In this document: one piece after another, positions 37,088-49,815 of the stretch
Numbering within the stretch: position 1 is the stretch's first letter
Layout of the letters: every line of letters starts with the position of its first letter
Assembly: GCF_018991925.1 (NCBI RefSeq)
Contig: NW_024737042.1
Coordinates: forward strand, 21,126,518 to 21,190,517
Reading direction: 5' to 3'
From: Homarus americanus
Lineage: Eukaryota > Arthropoda > Malacostraca > Decapoda > Nephropidae
DNA length: 64,000 nt
Translations under genes and position numbers: made by a program
Notes under the pieces: generated by a model
The model's input: the letters and a program-made list of their open reading frames with translations, nothing else
Databases searched by the model: none
What the model was told of the DNA's origin: nothing

Positions 37088-39342
37088 ATGCTTTCTTCCT
37101 TCGAGGCGATATGGCTCTACAAGGTCTGGCAAACTGCGTGAAAGTGGTCGACGACATACTCGTGTACGATGAGGATTACATGGATCACCACTGCCATATC
37201 TACGAGGTACTCAACAGGTGCCGGAAGCACGGCATCACCCTAAATGCCGACAAGTTTGTTCTGGCCAGCCCTTCAGTGGACTTTTGTGGGTACACCCTCT
37301 CAGGAAATGGTATTGCAGCTGACCCGGAGAAGGTCCGCGCCATCACGGATTTTCCCACCCCTACCAACCTCACCGACTTGAGGTCCTTCATCGGTCTCGT
37401 CAACCAATTAGCAGAGTTTTCGCCGGACATCTCCGCAGCTGCCCAACCACTTCGCCCCCTGATGAGCCCTAAGAGGACATTCCTACGGACCCCCGACCAC
37501 GACAAGGCCTTCCAGCAAGTGAAACAGGCCCTGTCTAGTCCACCTGTCCTAGCCACGTTTGACCCAGCCCTACCGACGGTTCTGCAGACAGATGCCTCAT
37601 GCTTGTACGGCATGGGATACGCCCTATTGCAGGATCATGGTGGAGAGCAGTTCCGGCTCGTCCAGTGTGGCTTGCGTTTCCGCTGTGACACCGAGACGCG
37701 CTACGCCACTATTGAGTTGGAGCTGTTGGCTGTGGTTTGGGCGATGTCCAAGTGCAGGTTTTACCTCATAGGCCTGCAACACTTTCACCTAGTGACCGAC
37801 CATCGCCCGCTTGTCCTGATCCTCAACCACTACACGCTGGACGCCGTTGAGAACCCTCGCCTCCAGCGTCTGAAGGATAAGCTCTCGGCGTACATCTACA
37901 CAGCAGTGTGGCGTGCTGGTAAGGAGCTGTGCATCCCTGATGCCTTATCCTGCTCTCCTGTCAGCCTCCCTACTCCAGAAGACCATGTGCTCGACGCCGA
38001 CCTCGCTCTTTCCGTCAGGACTGTGGTCACCCTACACGCCGTCCAAGCCCTTCGTTCGGACCTGTCACCAGATGGCGACAAGGCAATGGAGGACCTTCAA
38101 ACAGCGGCCCGAGATGACCCTTCCTACGTCCGACTCGTCGAGTGTGTGAGGAATGGATTCCCTAGCAACCGCTACGACCTTCACAACACCCTGCTCCCGT
38201 ATTGGAAACCCCGCGATGAACTCTACTGCGACGGGGACCTTGTTCTGTACGGAGCACGTGTAGTTGTCCCTGCTGCCTCACGTCACCACGTCTTGGCTCA
38301 CCTTCACGACAGTCACCGTGGAGCTGAGGCCACCAAACGACGTGCACGACAAACTGTGTTCTGGCCCCGCATCGACTCCGACATCTCCAATGTTGTCCGT
38401 GCGTGTGAGCCCTGCCAAGTATTACAACTCAGCCAGCAGCAGGAACCCTTCATGAGTGACGACAACCCCACCCACCCCTTTGAGTCTGTGTCGGCCGACT
38501 TTTTCTGTGTGTCAGGAAAGTCTTTCCTTGTTATCGTCGACCGTCTCTCTGGTTGGCCGGTTGTCATCAAGTGCGGTAATGACACGACGTCTGCCGCCAC
38601 CATCAGCAAGTTCCGCCACTACTTCCGTGAAGTGGGCAATCCTGTGCGCCTGCGAACCTCCGGAGGGCCCCAGTTCACAAGCCGGGACTTTGCTGTGTTC
38701 CTTGACCGATGGGGAGTCCGGCATGTGTTGTCATCGCCCCATTACCCGCAGTCCAACGGCCACACTGAGGCTGCTGTCAAATCCCTGAAGCACCTCATCC
38801 TCAAAGTGGCCCCTTCTGGGAATATTGACTGCGAGGCCTTCGACCGGGGTCTTCTTGAACTCCGCAACACACCTAACTACACCGGACGCTCCCCTGCCCA
38901 GGTCTTGTATGGACGCCCCCTACGTTCTTGTGACCCTGCTCACCCTCAATCCTTCTCCAAGGAGTGGCAGGCCAAGACAGAGGATTGTGATCGCCGAGCC
39001 GCCGAACGTGTTCATGATGTCGTCGCCTGCTACAACGACCACGCCAGTCCTCTTCCCAAGTTGAGTGTCGGCACCCAAGTCCGTGTTCAGGACCCGACCT
39101 CCCTACGTTGGGACAAAGTGGGTGTAGTCATGGGTCTCGGTAGGTCACGGGACTACCAGGTGCGGTTACCCAGTGGTCGTGTGTGGTGGAGGAACCGCCG
39201 TTTTCTCCGCCCCGTAACAACGCCTTCTGCTGACCCCGCCACCAGTGTTGAGTCCCATACCCTTCCCAGTGATCAAGTCCCTCGACGCTCAGAACGGATC
39301 CAAAAGAAAAGGTCCGCTCAAGACTTTGCTATGAGCTTATAG
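37037..39342 (+). pseudogene. pol part 2: RT C-terminal half, RNase H, integrase
   Basis: This frame carries RGPMGFAATVDAFFLRGD, CVKVVDDILVYDED (catalytic DD), the FCGYTLSGNGI and DFPTPTNLTDLRSFIGLVNQ connection motifs, and LQTDASCLYGMGYALLQ, TRYATIELELLAVVWA and VTDHRPLVLI for RNase H. Integrase follows: an HHCC zinc domain (HLHDSHRGAEATKRR to CEPCQ), catalytic Asp in SVSADFF, then RTSGGPQFTS and NGHTEAAVKSLK with the Glu. Ser replaces the second catalytic Asp (usual TDGG), so strand transfer should be lost. A GPY/F-like module (VRVQDPTSLRWDKVGVVMG) precedes the stop at 39340-39342. No chromodomain seen. Confidence 0.9.
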
Positions 39343-39355
39343 GGGGGGAGGGAGG
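39341..39355 (+). other. Polypurine tract
   Basis: AGGGGGGGAGGGAGG directly precedes the 3' LTR and overlaps the end of the pol stop codon. Confidence 0.9.
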
Positions 39356-39686
39356 TGTATGTATATTATGTATGCTGTATGTATATTATGTATGTATATT
39401 ATGTATGTGCTCCATTTATATACATTATTTATTCAGCCTAGCTAGCATCGTGTGGCAATGTATTTACCATGTCCCACACGCTTAATTAATGTGCCTGGCG
39501 ACATATGGAAGCTGCTAATGTGTCACTTGCCACATGTCGCCTGAAAGACTAGTTGACCCCCAGACAGAGTAAGGAGAGCCACCTCGCTTGTGTATCTCTG
39601 TTTGTCCAGTAAATAGAACCTACGAAAACTCTACAGGTGTTTGTGTTCGCTCCTGTAGATAGAACTTGGTACCCAGAACATATACA
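39356..39686 (+). repeat. 3' LTR
   Basis: The 331-bp LTR matches 33917-34234 with about ten substitutions, one C-run indel and one extra 14-bp repeat unit near its start. It ends CATATACA and is followed by the target duplication CTAAT. Confidence 0.93.
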
Positions 39687-40321
39687 CTAATGTGAAAATA
39701 GAACCTCCCCTCAGCTGGACAGGTTTCATTGGCTGACTGGCCCTCACTCTCTTCCGGTTCATGGATGTACTGAGTGTAAACTGAGGGGCTATCTGAGTGA
39801 ATGAACGGTCACACACTGAGACCAGGAGTCTAGTGGGTACTTAGAGACATTTATCTCCCCAGTATGGGTGTGTTCTGAGCTTGTGTGATGCATGATACAG
39901 GAAACGGTGGTATGGTTTTTAGAATTTCCCATGTCCAGGTGTGAAAACAGCGCTCCTCATGGTTGATTTTCACAAGTGAGACGTAAGAATTCCTATCCAA
40001 AGTTGTGAAGGGCTTGTTAGTGCCTTAAAATATTACGGGTGCATTCGGAACCTATGTGTGAGATTAAGGAGCATGTTTTATGGGTACTGGTGGAGAAAAA
40101 CATTCATGACTCCTGAGTCCTAGAAAAAGTACTGACAAAATAAAAACAACAGAGATACCGCCTGCCTGATGGGTCATGAGTGATTTTCTCGGGTTTTCTT
40201 TTAAATGCCGGCCTCCTTGGCAGGTTAGTAGTTACACCTTCCGGGTTATTGGGCAGTTAGAAATGTAGTAGTAGTTGTGGGTCATCCCCGACAGGCTCTG
40301 ATTGTCCATGTGTGTAGTTAA

Positions 40322-42178
<1,857 letters not shown>

Positions 42179-42298
42179 GGATTACCTTAGCTTTCGTCTT
42201 TATTCAATAAATCTTAAGAGGCAACTGAATTACAAAGAATGAGAGAGAGCTTGTGTACAAATGGTGACCTTACAAAACATGACATCCACTAACCCACA

Positions 42299-42301
<3 letters not shown>

Positions 42302-42350
<49 letters not shown>
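42302..42350. repeat. (TA)n microsatellite
   Basis: About 49 bp of TA directly next to the palindromic tRNA-like element. Confidence 0.95.
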
Positions 42351-42351
<1 letters not shown>

Positions 42352-42353
<2 letters not shown>

Positions 42354-42629
42354 CAACACCTCACCCAACCAGGATTCGAACCCACGATCATATGATTGTG
42401 ACCGGGGAACATTACCTCTGGGCCACCAGGATACTAAAAGCAGTCCGAGACTCTGTTATATTTCATTACCCATTAGAGGTTCACGGAGCCATAAGCTCCT
42501 TGAACAGGCTTTGTGTGAAATATAACAGAGTCTAGGACTGCATTTAATGTCCTGGTGGCCCAGAGGTAACTTTTCCCGGTCACAATCATAAGATCGTGGG
42601 TTCGAATCCTGGCGGGGTGAGGTGTTGAT
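42352..42629. mobile_element. Palindromic pair of tRNA-like SINE units
   Basis: Two arms of about 114 bp (42352-42465 and 42516-42629) are inverted copies separated by about 50 bp. Each arm contains an A-box-like CCTGGTGGCCCAGAGG and a B-box-like GGTTCGAATCC, in opposite orientation. The unit is the same as that repeated in tandem at 58089-58830. It is flanked by (TA)n on the left and by the CR1 3' end shortly to the right. Confidence 0.75.
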
Positions 42630-42660
42630 GTAGAAGTCTGTGTGCTTTATTGGGCTAATG

Positions 42661-43123
42661 AAATATAAGAACATAAGAACATAAGAATGGAGGAAACTGC
42701 AGCGGGCCTATTGGCCCATACTGGGCAGTCCCGTTTATACCCAACCCCTATTGCTCATATAAGCATCCAACCCATGCTTGAAGCTATTCAGCGTATTCGA
42801 GTAAATGATGATATTTGGTAACTTGTTGCATTCATCCACTACTCTGTTTCCAAACCAGTGTTTACCTATTTCGCGCCTAAATCTAAATTTGTCTAATTTA
42901 AAACCATTGTTACGAGTTCGCTCCTGGTTGGATAGTTTGAGTACCTTTGTAATGTCCCCTTTGTTTAGCCCTGACTTCCATTTATACACCTCTATCAGGT
43001 CGCCCCTCGCTCTACGTCTCTCGAGGGAGTGCAAATTAAGATGCTTTAACCTGTCTCTATACTCAAGGTTCCTAATGCCCGGGATTAGTCTTGTCATTCT
43101 CCTCTGAATTCTTTCCAAGAATT
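42661..43123 (-). mobile_element. CR1-like LINE copy D, 3' end
   Basis: The element runs on the minus strand from about 43123 to a terminal repeat of the octamer (AAGAACAT on the plus strand) at 42667-42690. The coding part (43118-42735) includes RMTRLIPGIRNLEYRDRLKH, LNLHSLERRRARGDLIEVYK, SNQERTRNNGFKLDKFRF and VDECNKLPNIII. It is then followed by the family 3' UTR with GGGCCTATTGGCCC (near 42704). It is cut just before the RIQRRM motif. Its coding portion is open for 127 codons, so it is a relatively young 5'-truncated copy. Confidence 0.85.
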
Positions 43124-43149
43124 TACATATAATGAGCGAGTTCTTGATG

Positions 43150-43460
43150 AAATGTAATCCTCATTGTTTATTTATGCAAGTGTATAATCTATATAATGCG
43201 ACTTACGTTGGTCAAACTAAAGGACAGTTGAGGGTTAGCATTGCCGAATACTAGGATCACTCGTTCAGAACAAACTAACTAATATGTAAACCACCTTATT
43301 CAGCAATCAGAGACCAGAGTCAAACATCCGATCACCCTATAAATAAAACAGATTTCACCATCCTCACCACTTGCCCCGACTACATAATACGGGTCACAGC
43401 AGAGTCGGTCCTCACCTACTGGGCATCCACGACTCCTCCACTTCATTACTTTGCCTCTAA
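43150..43460 (+). pseudogene. Possible Penelope-like GIY-YIG endonuclease fragment
   Basis: One plus-strand reading from about 43158 gives NPHCLFMQVYNLYNATYVGQ followed by TKGQLRVSIAEY. The A-T-Y-V-G-Q-T phrase resembles the GIY-YIG core of Penelope-like retroelement endonucleases. After a stop, DHSFRTN and later TCPDYIIRVTAESVLTYWA give a weak continuation. The reading is broken and short. It starts right after the truncated CR1 copy. Call is tentative. Confidence 0.45.
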
Positions 43461-45288
43461 CTTGTTTTTAATGTTCTTGCTAGTTGTTACATATTTGCTA
43501 TTATTTGCGTACTTACCTTTATCTCTAAGCTTCAGTTATTTTTATTTTTGTTCAGTAAATGGAGTAAAGGTTAACAAATAATAATTCAATGTTTTGATGT
43601 ACATGTGTTTGTTTTTCGCAAGTAACTTAATGAACTTAAGTGTAATATTTTATATTTTATATTTTATATTTTATATTTATATTTTATATTATATTTTATT
43701 CTATTTTATTTCTTATATCGCTATAAATTTTTTTATGAGTTGCTCTGAACTTGTTCCACTTTAAGCAGATACATAACAAGATTACAGATAAATAAAATAT
43801 ATACCTTTTTATAAGGATTATTTACATGGAACTGAGAGTTCGAGATTTAAGATTTTCCGGCTTCTTCGTGGTGGAAATTAATATAAACTTTTTCTTTTCT
43901 ATTCTTAATTTCTCTTTACTCTTATTTTTTCGCCCCCTAGGCGACGTTGTGAGTCGATGGCCTGTGCCCGAGTTGGCTGTTCCCCGTAAAATAAAAACAT
44001 CTTTTCCTGCCTTCGAATATGTAAAAAGTGAATCATATGCGGCCTATGGATAGTCATCGTTACATTCGTCTAGTGGACACAAGTTAACTCCTTGTAACAA
44101 ACCTCGTAAGAAACACAACTGAAGGCTGTTAATTTATGAAGTTCTTTGAGTTTTTGATTTCTCGACCAGTTGCGTCGAATAAGCTGAATTATTGAACACG
44201 ATGATTACATAGTATCACAGAATCTTTTTTTTTCTGAAGAATATGTTCTTTGAGCAGAGTTAATCTTTTGTCGCACCTTTGGTGGAATATTCCTTTGTGA
44301 ACCATTTAAATTGCCCCAAGGCACAGACTTTCAATGAGAATGTTTGTGTTTTCTGGTTTAGTTGCAGGAAGCCTTTCAAAAAGACTCGCCAGAATGGAAG
44401 TTGGAACCAGGAAAACGTTCCTAACGGCTCTCTGTTCCTATTTCTTTCAACTCAGTGATATTTTGGGTCAGAATTTCCCCAATTTGGTAAGTGCAGGAGG
44501 TCATTCGATCCTTAATGACTTGCTGATCCAACTACAGGATGTAATTGTATTAAATTTTTGTTTTGTTTAGCATGAGTTCCTTCTTGTCAAAACATCTATA
44601 GATATATTGATCTAACCCAGATCACTGTTTTATTAACTTGTTTGATGAAAAACTGCTGGATTAGATTAAAGAATTTCTTATAGCATCATACTTGACTGCT
44701 TATGATAAGTATGCCTTGCCTAATCATTCCGTCCTCAACCCTCTACCTGGTCTACCATCTTCTGCCCCTGAACCACAGGATGGTGGCCCTCCTACTGTCT
44801 AAATTTTATTCCGATTCATTTATTCCGTTTTACATAAGATGAAGTAAATAGTTTAAGTCCTCTGTTCTATTAGTTTCGCGTTAGCATTATTTTTAAATGG
44901 GATTTCTCAGGTAAATATCATACGAGATTCCCCCCTTATCATTTTATACTGACTACCGCTGGACGATTTTATTCAGCTTAGGGGAAACTCCAGCTGCCAA
45001 AGAGTTAAGTAGATTAATCTCCTTGTTGTCTGTCTTCATGTAAATGTGTATTGAAAGATTCTTAATCATTCATCTCTGAAAAGATCGTTAGAATCCTTAA
45101 TGACGTCTTCTGAACCAGTATTAAGTTGCTTTTATTCCACTTAGGATGTCTTGGAGAACAACAACGTTGAAGTGGGTTTTATATTTATATTGGCCTTGGC
45201 TTCAGGCAGAAGTATATAAAAATTTTATGCTCTAAGTAAAGATTCTCAGGTAGTTTCTTGATGCTCAGTTAGTCTTTGTATAAAATCT
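43461..45288. other. Unassigned AT-rich sequence
   Basis: No supported gene. A run of TATATTTTA-type phrases (about 43650-43700) forms a short degenerate minisatellite. Frames at 43826-44053 and 44334-44570 show no recognised domains. Confidence 0.4.
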
Positions 45289-45313
45289 TATATATATATA
45301 TATATATATATAT
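45289..45313. repeat. Short (TA)n tract
   Basis: About 25 bp of TA directly before the CTGATAACCACAAGG terminus of a foldback element. Confidence 0.9.
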
Positions 45314-45411
45314 GCTGATAACCACAAGGAAAGAAGAAAACACGAAGTTCCCAAGCGCTTTCGTGTAATTCACATCTTCAGGGGTGAGTACAGACTGTAC
45401 TCACCCCTGAA

Positions 45412-45416
<5 letters not shown>
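45314..45416. mobile_element. Foldback element terminus with perfect 20-bp hairpin
   Basis: The element begins GCTGATAACCACAAGG, as at 3217 on the other strand. It ends in a perfect inverted repeat: arms 45372-45391 and 45397-45416, with a 5-base AGACT loop. (TA)n tracts lie on both sides. It looks like an element that folded over itself during deletion, keeping one long and one short arm. Confidence 0.75.

Positions 45417-45508
<92 letters not shown>
45415..45508. repeat. (TA)n microsatellite
   Basis: About 94 bp of TA lying between two different foldback elements. Confidence 0.97.
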
Positions 45509-45510
<2 letters not shown>

Positions 45511-46015
45511 CATGTAAATCCCACAATGAAAACGTAGATAAGATAAATCTTGATAAAATCACACGGAAAATGGAAACAACGGAGTACCTTAGCTTTTCGT
45601 CTTTATTCAAGACATCTTCATGAGCAACTGGATTACATGGACAGAGAAACCCAAATATACAGGGTGACCTAAAAACATGAGGTCAGGGTCCTCAACATTG
45701 ACATCCTAATCCCCACACCAACACACACGTAGAGGGCTTAAGAGAAAGGTGACGTGACTGTGGATTATTTTGTGGGTCCCTTTTTTCTGACCTGACCTGT
45801 CTAGTCACGTCACCACCCTTCTCTTAAGCTCCTCTACGGTTGTGTTGGTGTGGGGATTAGTGGATGTCATCATTATGACCTGACCTCATGTTTTTAGGTC
45901 ACCCTGTATATTTAAGCCTCTCTCTGTCCATGTAATCTAGTTGCCTCTGAAGATGTCTTGAATAAAGACGAAAGCTAAGGTACTCCGTTGTTTCCATTTT
46001 CCCGTGTGATTTTAT

Positions 46016-46018
<3 letters not shown>
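45509..46018. mobile_element. Long foldback element (palindrome)
   Basis: Arms of about 210 bp (45550-45757 and about 45804-46018) are inverted copies with few mismatches, separated by about 45 bp. Each outer arm reads TTGATAAAATCACACGG, then CTTAGCTTTCGTCTTTATTC, then CAGGGTGACCTAAAAACATG toward the centre. The left end has an extra 40 bp (CATGTAAATCCCACAATG). (TA)n tracts bound it on both sides. Fragments recur at 41170, 42108 and 63355. There is no ORF, so it is non-autonomous. Confidence 0.85.

Positions 46019-46019
<1 letters not shown>

Positions 46020-46063
<44 letters not shown>
46020..46063. repeat. (TA)n microsatellite
   Basis: About 44 bp of TA directly following the right arm of the foldback element. 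Confidence 0.96.
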
Positions 46064-46066
<3 letters not shown>

Positions 46067-47560
46067 GCGAGGAAAATAAGAGACATAAGCTTAAGCATCA
46101 ATTGAGTGTTAATAGTTCATCAACGTCTTCTCATATTATTTCTTCAGGAAGAGGGACACCTGCTTCCACTTCCCTCCCTGCTGCTCCCCCCCTCCCCCTC
46201 ACACCCCACATTCTCTTTACTTCACTTCACCTCGCTATACCACCGTCCACCAGGCAAAAGATACTATCTAATAACAATATATTTTATTTCATTACATTTA
46301 TCTATTTGTATTAATATATTTGTTAACTTTGATACCATACTACGTTTACTATTGCGAGTTTCCTATAACCAAATACAGCGTGCCACACTGCCCCTGTAAA
46401 CGCACTAGTGAGGGGAACTGTACTTTCCTGTATGGGATACAACTAGGTTCAAGCAATTGTTTGCCCTACACCTAGCCTGAGCGTTCATCCAGTATCATTT
46501 AAGTCCCATGCAATCTGTACACCATCCGGATAATTTTTACTCCATTATCCTTGGCTTGGCTCTCCCGCGCTGGCACATCCTGTCAATTCAGGAGCGGCTA
46601 CCTAACCTTATTTGGGGCTGATTAGGTAACATTTGAGACACTTAGTGCTTTTATATATATCAATCTTTACTATGAGTTTCGTACTTAACTGACACTGAAC
46701 TGAACTCCATAATTGCCAACTAGACATAATCCTGACAGCTCTGTCCTCTTGTTCAACATTATTACTGTACAACCCATGTTGTACTGCTCCCCCATTATAC
46801 TTATGTTTTTCAATTACACTGTTATTTATGTATATATAAATAAATAAATAAAATTAAATAAAAAATAAATAATAAATAAATAAAATTAATATATATTGAA
46901 GTGATAACCGTGGTAACATTATGAGATGTTCTTATTACCACCATGCTATTGTACTATTCCAGATGTTACTAAATGTTACATAATACTTCCTTGAGATATA
47001 TGTATAGTATATATCAGGTGCCTAAAAGAGAGCAAAGGTTCTCAACTGGCTGAGCCATGTTATATTGTTATTATTATCCACTCTGTGTCTGTGTTTTTCT
47101 GGCTAAATAAACTGTTTGAATTCAATTCAATTTATGCTGAGTTTCACAAGTGTTGTCAACATTCACTTGTTATAAGCATGATTTCTTTGAATGCTATCAA
47201 TTTTGGAGTTTTCAATACAAAATTCAGATTCTACATAATCAAAAACATTGAAATCAAAACTGAAATCAATTAAATTGATAACACAATAATTTTTATGCCG
47301 AAAAGAAAAATCCGACATCCATATTTGGCAGCCATCTTTGAAAATGGGCGCATTCTTGGAATTTTGAATGTTCAATCAAACTTAGATTTGATAATTAACC
47401 CATATTGAATCTTCATGTCAACTTTCATACTGTATTTGTATTACCATTTGCAAGATTCCCTCAATAATTGACACTTAGCCCCTCCGTTATAAATTCATTA
47501 TCACACTGTCCAGAGCAGGGCATAGCGCTGTACACATGAGAGCTGCATTTCTGCATTTGT
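46064..47560. other. Unassigned sequence
   Basis: No gene supported. A (TAAA)n-type run lies at about 46836-46890. Otherwise AT-rich, stop-rich sequence. Confidence 0.4.
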
Positions 47561-47568
47561 ATCTTCCT

Positions 47569-49446
47569 TTACATCCCTTCTTGCATCCGCATCATTAGCT
47601 TCGGGCAAAGTTGTCCCGAGTGGCTTTCAGCTTTCTGGGTTGGTTCATCCCCAAGCTGCTGGATGAATGCACCTTGGTACTTTGTGCGTCGTATGAGTTG
47701 ACTCAGAGCTGCCTTTGATAGTGGAATGTTCTCCATTTGTCTGACCTGTAGAGTGAACAGTAACTGGCGTGCATCATTCACGGATTCAACCAGGCCTGTT
47801 TAATCATAAAGTAGCACAGTAGAGAGCTCGAGTGTTGCTCAGTATTCTCCTGAAATTTTATTTTTTCTAACAGTTCTGAAAATGCACGTGTCATATCATC
47901 AAAGATCTTTCACACTTGCCATGCAGCTTTTTTGCCAATGCCTGCAAACGAGAACACGGTATCATAGCCACTATAAGCATGGAAAAGGACTAGGGTTGTG
48001 ATCGTTGTGCTCCATTTCTTCTGGCAATTTCATGGACAGGTATGTATCGCAGATATTTTCCCGTCCCTGCATTTACCACCATATCAGTGTCAGTTGTTCG
48101 AACTAAGACTCTTTTGACCAGCAGGCACTGTATGTACAAAATGTAAAAAGATCCTTCCTTCGGCCTCCTCATGATTAGAAAGAGTCAGCACACTTGTGTC
48201 ATGACTTTGCAAGCAGATGACATCCTTCCCAATAGTTGATATGAATTCTCTATCCGTGTGGAGCGCCAGTATCTGCTTTGCAAGACATTTAAACAGATCT
48301 CTCTTGTTGTCATCGACTTTTGAAAAGGCCTGCCAGTTCCCTGGTATGACAGAGTCGCCTTTAACTCGTCTTCGAAGGCCTGCTCCACCTGACATTCTAA
48401 CTAGGCTGTGATTCTGTGTCTGCACAAAGGGCAAAAATACCTTGGCACCAAAATCATCAAATGTATGACAGGAAATAGGATTTAGCATATGAATAAGAGC
48501 TGCATCATCCAATACAGTGATATCAACATCTGGAGTTAAATCCTGAGTTTTTCCATGAGACTCCAAACTTTCAAGAAGATTGGATTTGCTTCAGTACACA
48601 GATTACCATTATTGGGTGCTGGTGGAAAAGGGGGTTCTTGTAAACAAAATAATCCAAATCACCTTCTCTTCTCAACATACAATGAAAAGGCCGGCTTGTC
48701 GTTCGGGATTAAGTCACAGATTTACGTGAATCTTGCTTTATTTGGTAAGCTCTTTGGACACCTCTGGCTACATCAGGATCCATGATATTTCTGGTGTCCA
48801 GCCTTACCAGATTCTGACTGTACTCAATGATTGTTTGGCAAACACTGTATGGGTAGATATATTTTGTCCGCGGTATTCAGTATTATGTTTTAGTAATGCT
48901 TTCGGCATTCTGGTAATTCATTCCCACAAAACATCCAACGATGCAGTACTTTAGGGTTTTGTGTAATTCCAATCACACCTCCATCATCCATTACCAGCGC
49001 ATTATACTGTTCGTGAGCTTGATCTATAGAGACTTATAGAGACTTATGAGAATGCCCTCTGTTACTTTCTTACAACGAAATTGCCCTTTATGAATTCACT
49101 TGCCACAATGGGTGGGTCTGCCACTGACCAGCCATGTTCCAAACATGGACCGATATTCACCTTGCAATGTGGACATGTTCCGAACTAAAGAACCATGTTA
49201 CAAGTTGCCCAATACCCTCTACATATAAGGTAACGTTACCTTCTCTTGTGGACCTCACAAATACCAGTACAGTGGTAGTTTCTCGAGATATGACACTGTC
49301 ATCCAGAAATTAAACAGAGGATTTCCTTTCCTTCTAAGTTCAATCCAACAACCGAATGTGTCAGTAGCATTAGCACTTTGATATGCCTCTTGCAATAACA
49401 TATGTAAACTGCAGAGGGTGACCTGGTGGACGTGTCTTATTTTCAC
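47569..49446 (-). pseudogene. Decayed XPG/FEN1-like gene, uncharacterised family B, copy 2
   Basis: Minus-strand readings follow one another in family order. An N-terminal HQVTLCSLHMLLQEAY and LFNFWMTVSYLEKL region sits at 49446-49255. GNFVVRK and DQAHEQYNALVMDDGGVIG lie at about 49085-48970. LDTRNIMDPDVARGVQ is near 48785. The middle, with ITVLDDAALIHML, VIPGNWQAFSKVDDNK, CLQSHD and SNHEEAEGRIFLH (acidic/His motif), is at 48566-48090. Then RTTDTDMVVNAGTGKYLRYIP and VHEIAR appear, an FSYSGYDTV-like segment near 47960, and a C-terminal QMENIPLSKAALSQLIRRTKY part. Frameshifts and stops break it. The TDTDMV and HEEAE motifs fit a PIN/XPG-like metal site; I infer this. Related to, but not identical with, the gene at 10024-11320. 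Confidence 0.62.
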
Positions 49447-49809
49447 TACATGTGGTACATGGTACCATTCCTAAACTAAACCACCTTCAAAGTGGCTCCA
49501 AATCAGAAAATGAGTCCATTATAGTTCCCCACATCTCCTAAAAGTCTCTTGCTTTTATGACAACCTAAGTTTTTTCTCGCATATTTGCCCCACTACTAAC
49601 ATGTATAGGCCGATAGTCCTACAAGAGTTTCCCTACTGCAACACCTCTGACCAAGCCTAGCCAGTATCACTTATTCAATTGACGTCACAAGTCGATTGAT
49701 GCTTTTTTCCTCATATGTTCTGTACACCTCAATGACCACTGTGAGTTAATTATCTATTCCCTTGTCTTCTTTTTATTAAAACAGACCATTGTGAGAAACT
49801 GATGATATA

Positions 49810-49815
49810 TTTATT
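49810..49815 (-). promoter_or_regulatory. Candidate polyadenylation signal of the GH9 gene
   Basis: AATAAA on the minus strand, about 430 bp after the GH9 stop codon, is the first clear hexamer that would give an ordinary-length 3' UTR. Position only; no transcript evidence. Confidence 0.4.

Larger units (their letters stand above)
33917..39686 (+). mobile_element. Complete Ty3/gypsy-type LTR retrotransposon, 5.77 kb
   Basis: The element has two matching LTRs, a primer site just inside the 5' LTR, gag, protease, RT, RNase H and integrase in the usual gypsy order, and a polypurine tract before the 3' LTR. It is flanked by a perfect 5-bp target duplication CTAAT (33912-33916 and 39687-39691). 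Tandem unit copy 1 shows the related empty site near 32164. By eye the LTRs differ at about ten positions plus one 14-bp repeat-unit difference, so the insertion is fairly recent. An internal stop, two frame changes and altered catalytic residues indicate a non-functional copy. Confidence 0.95.
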
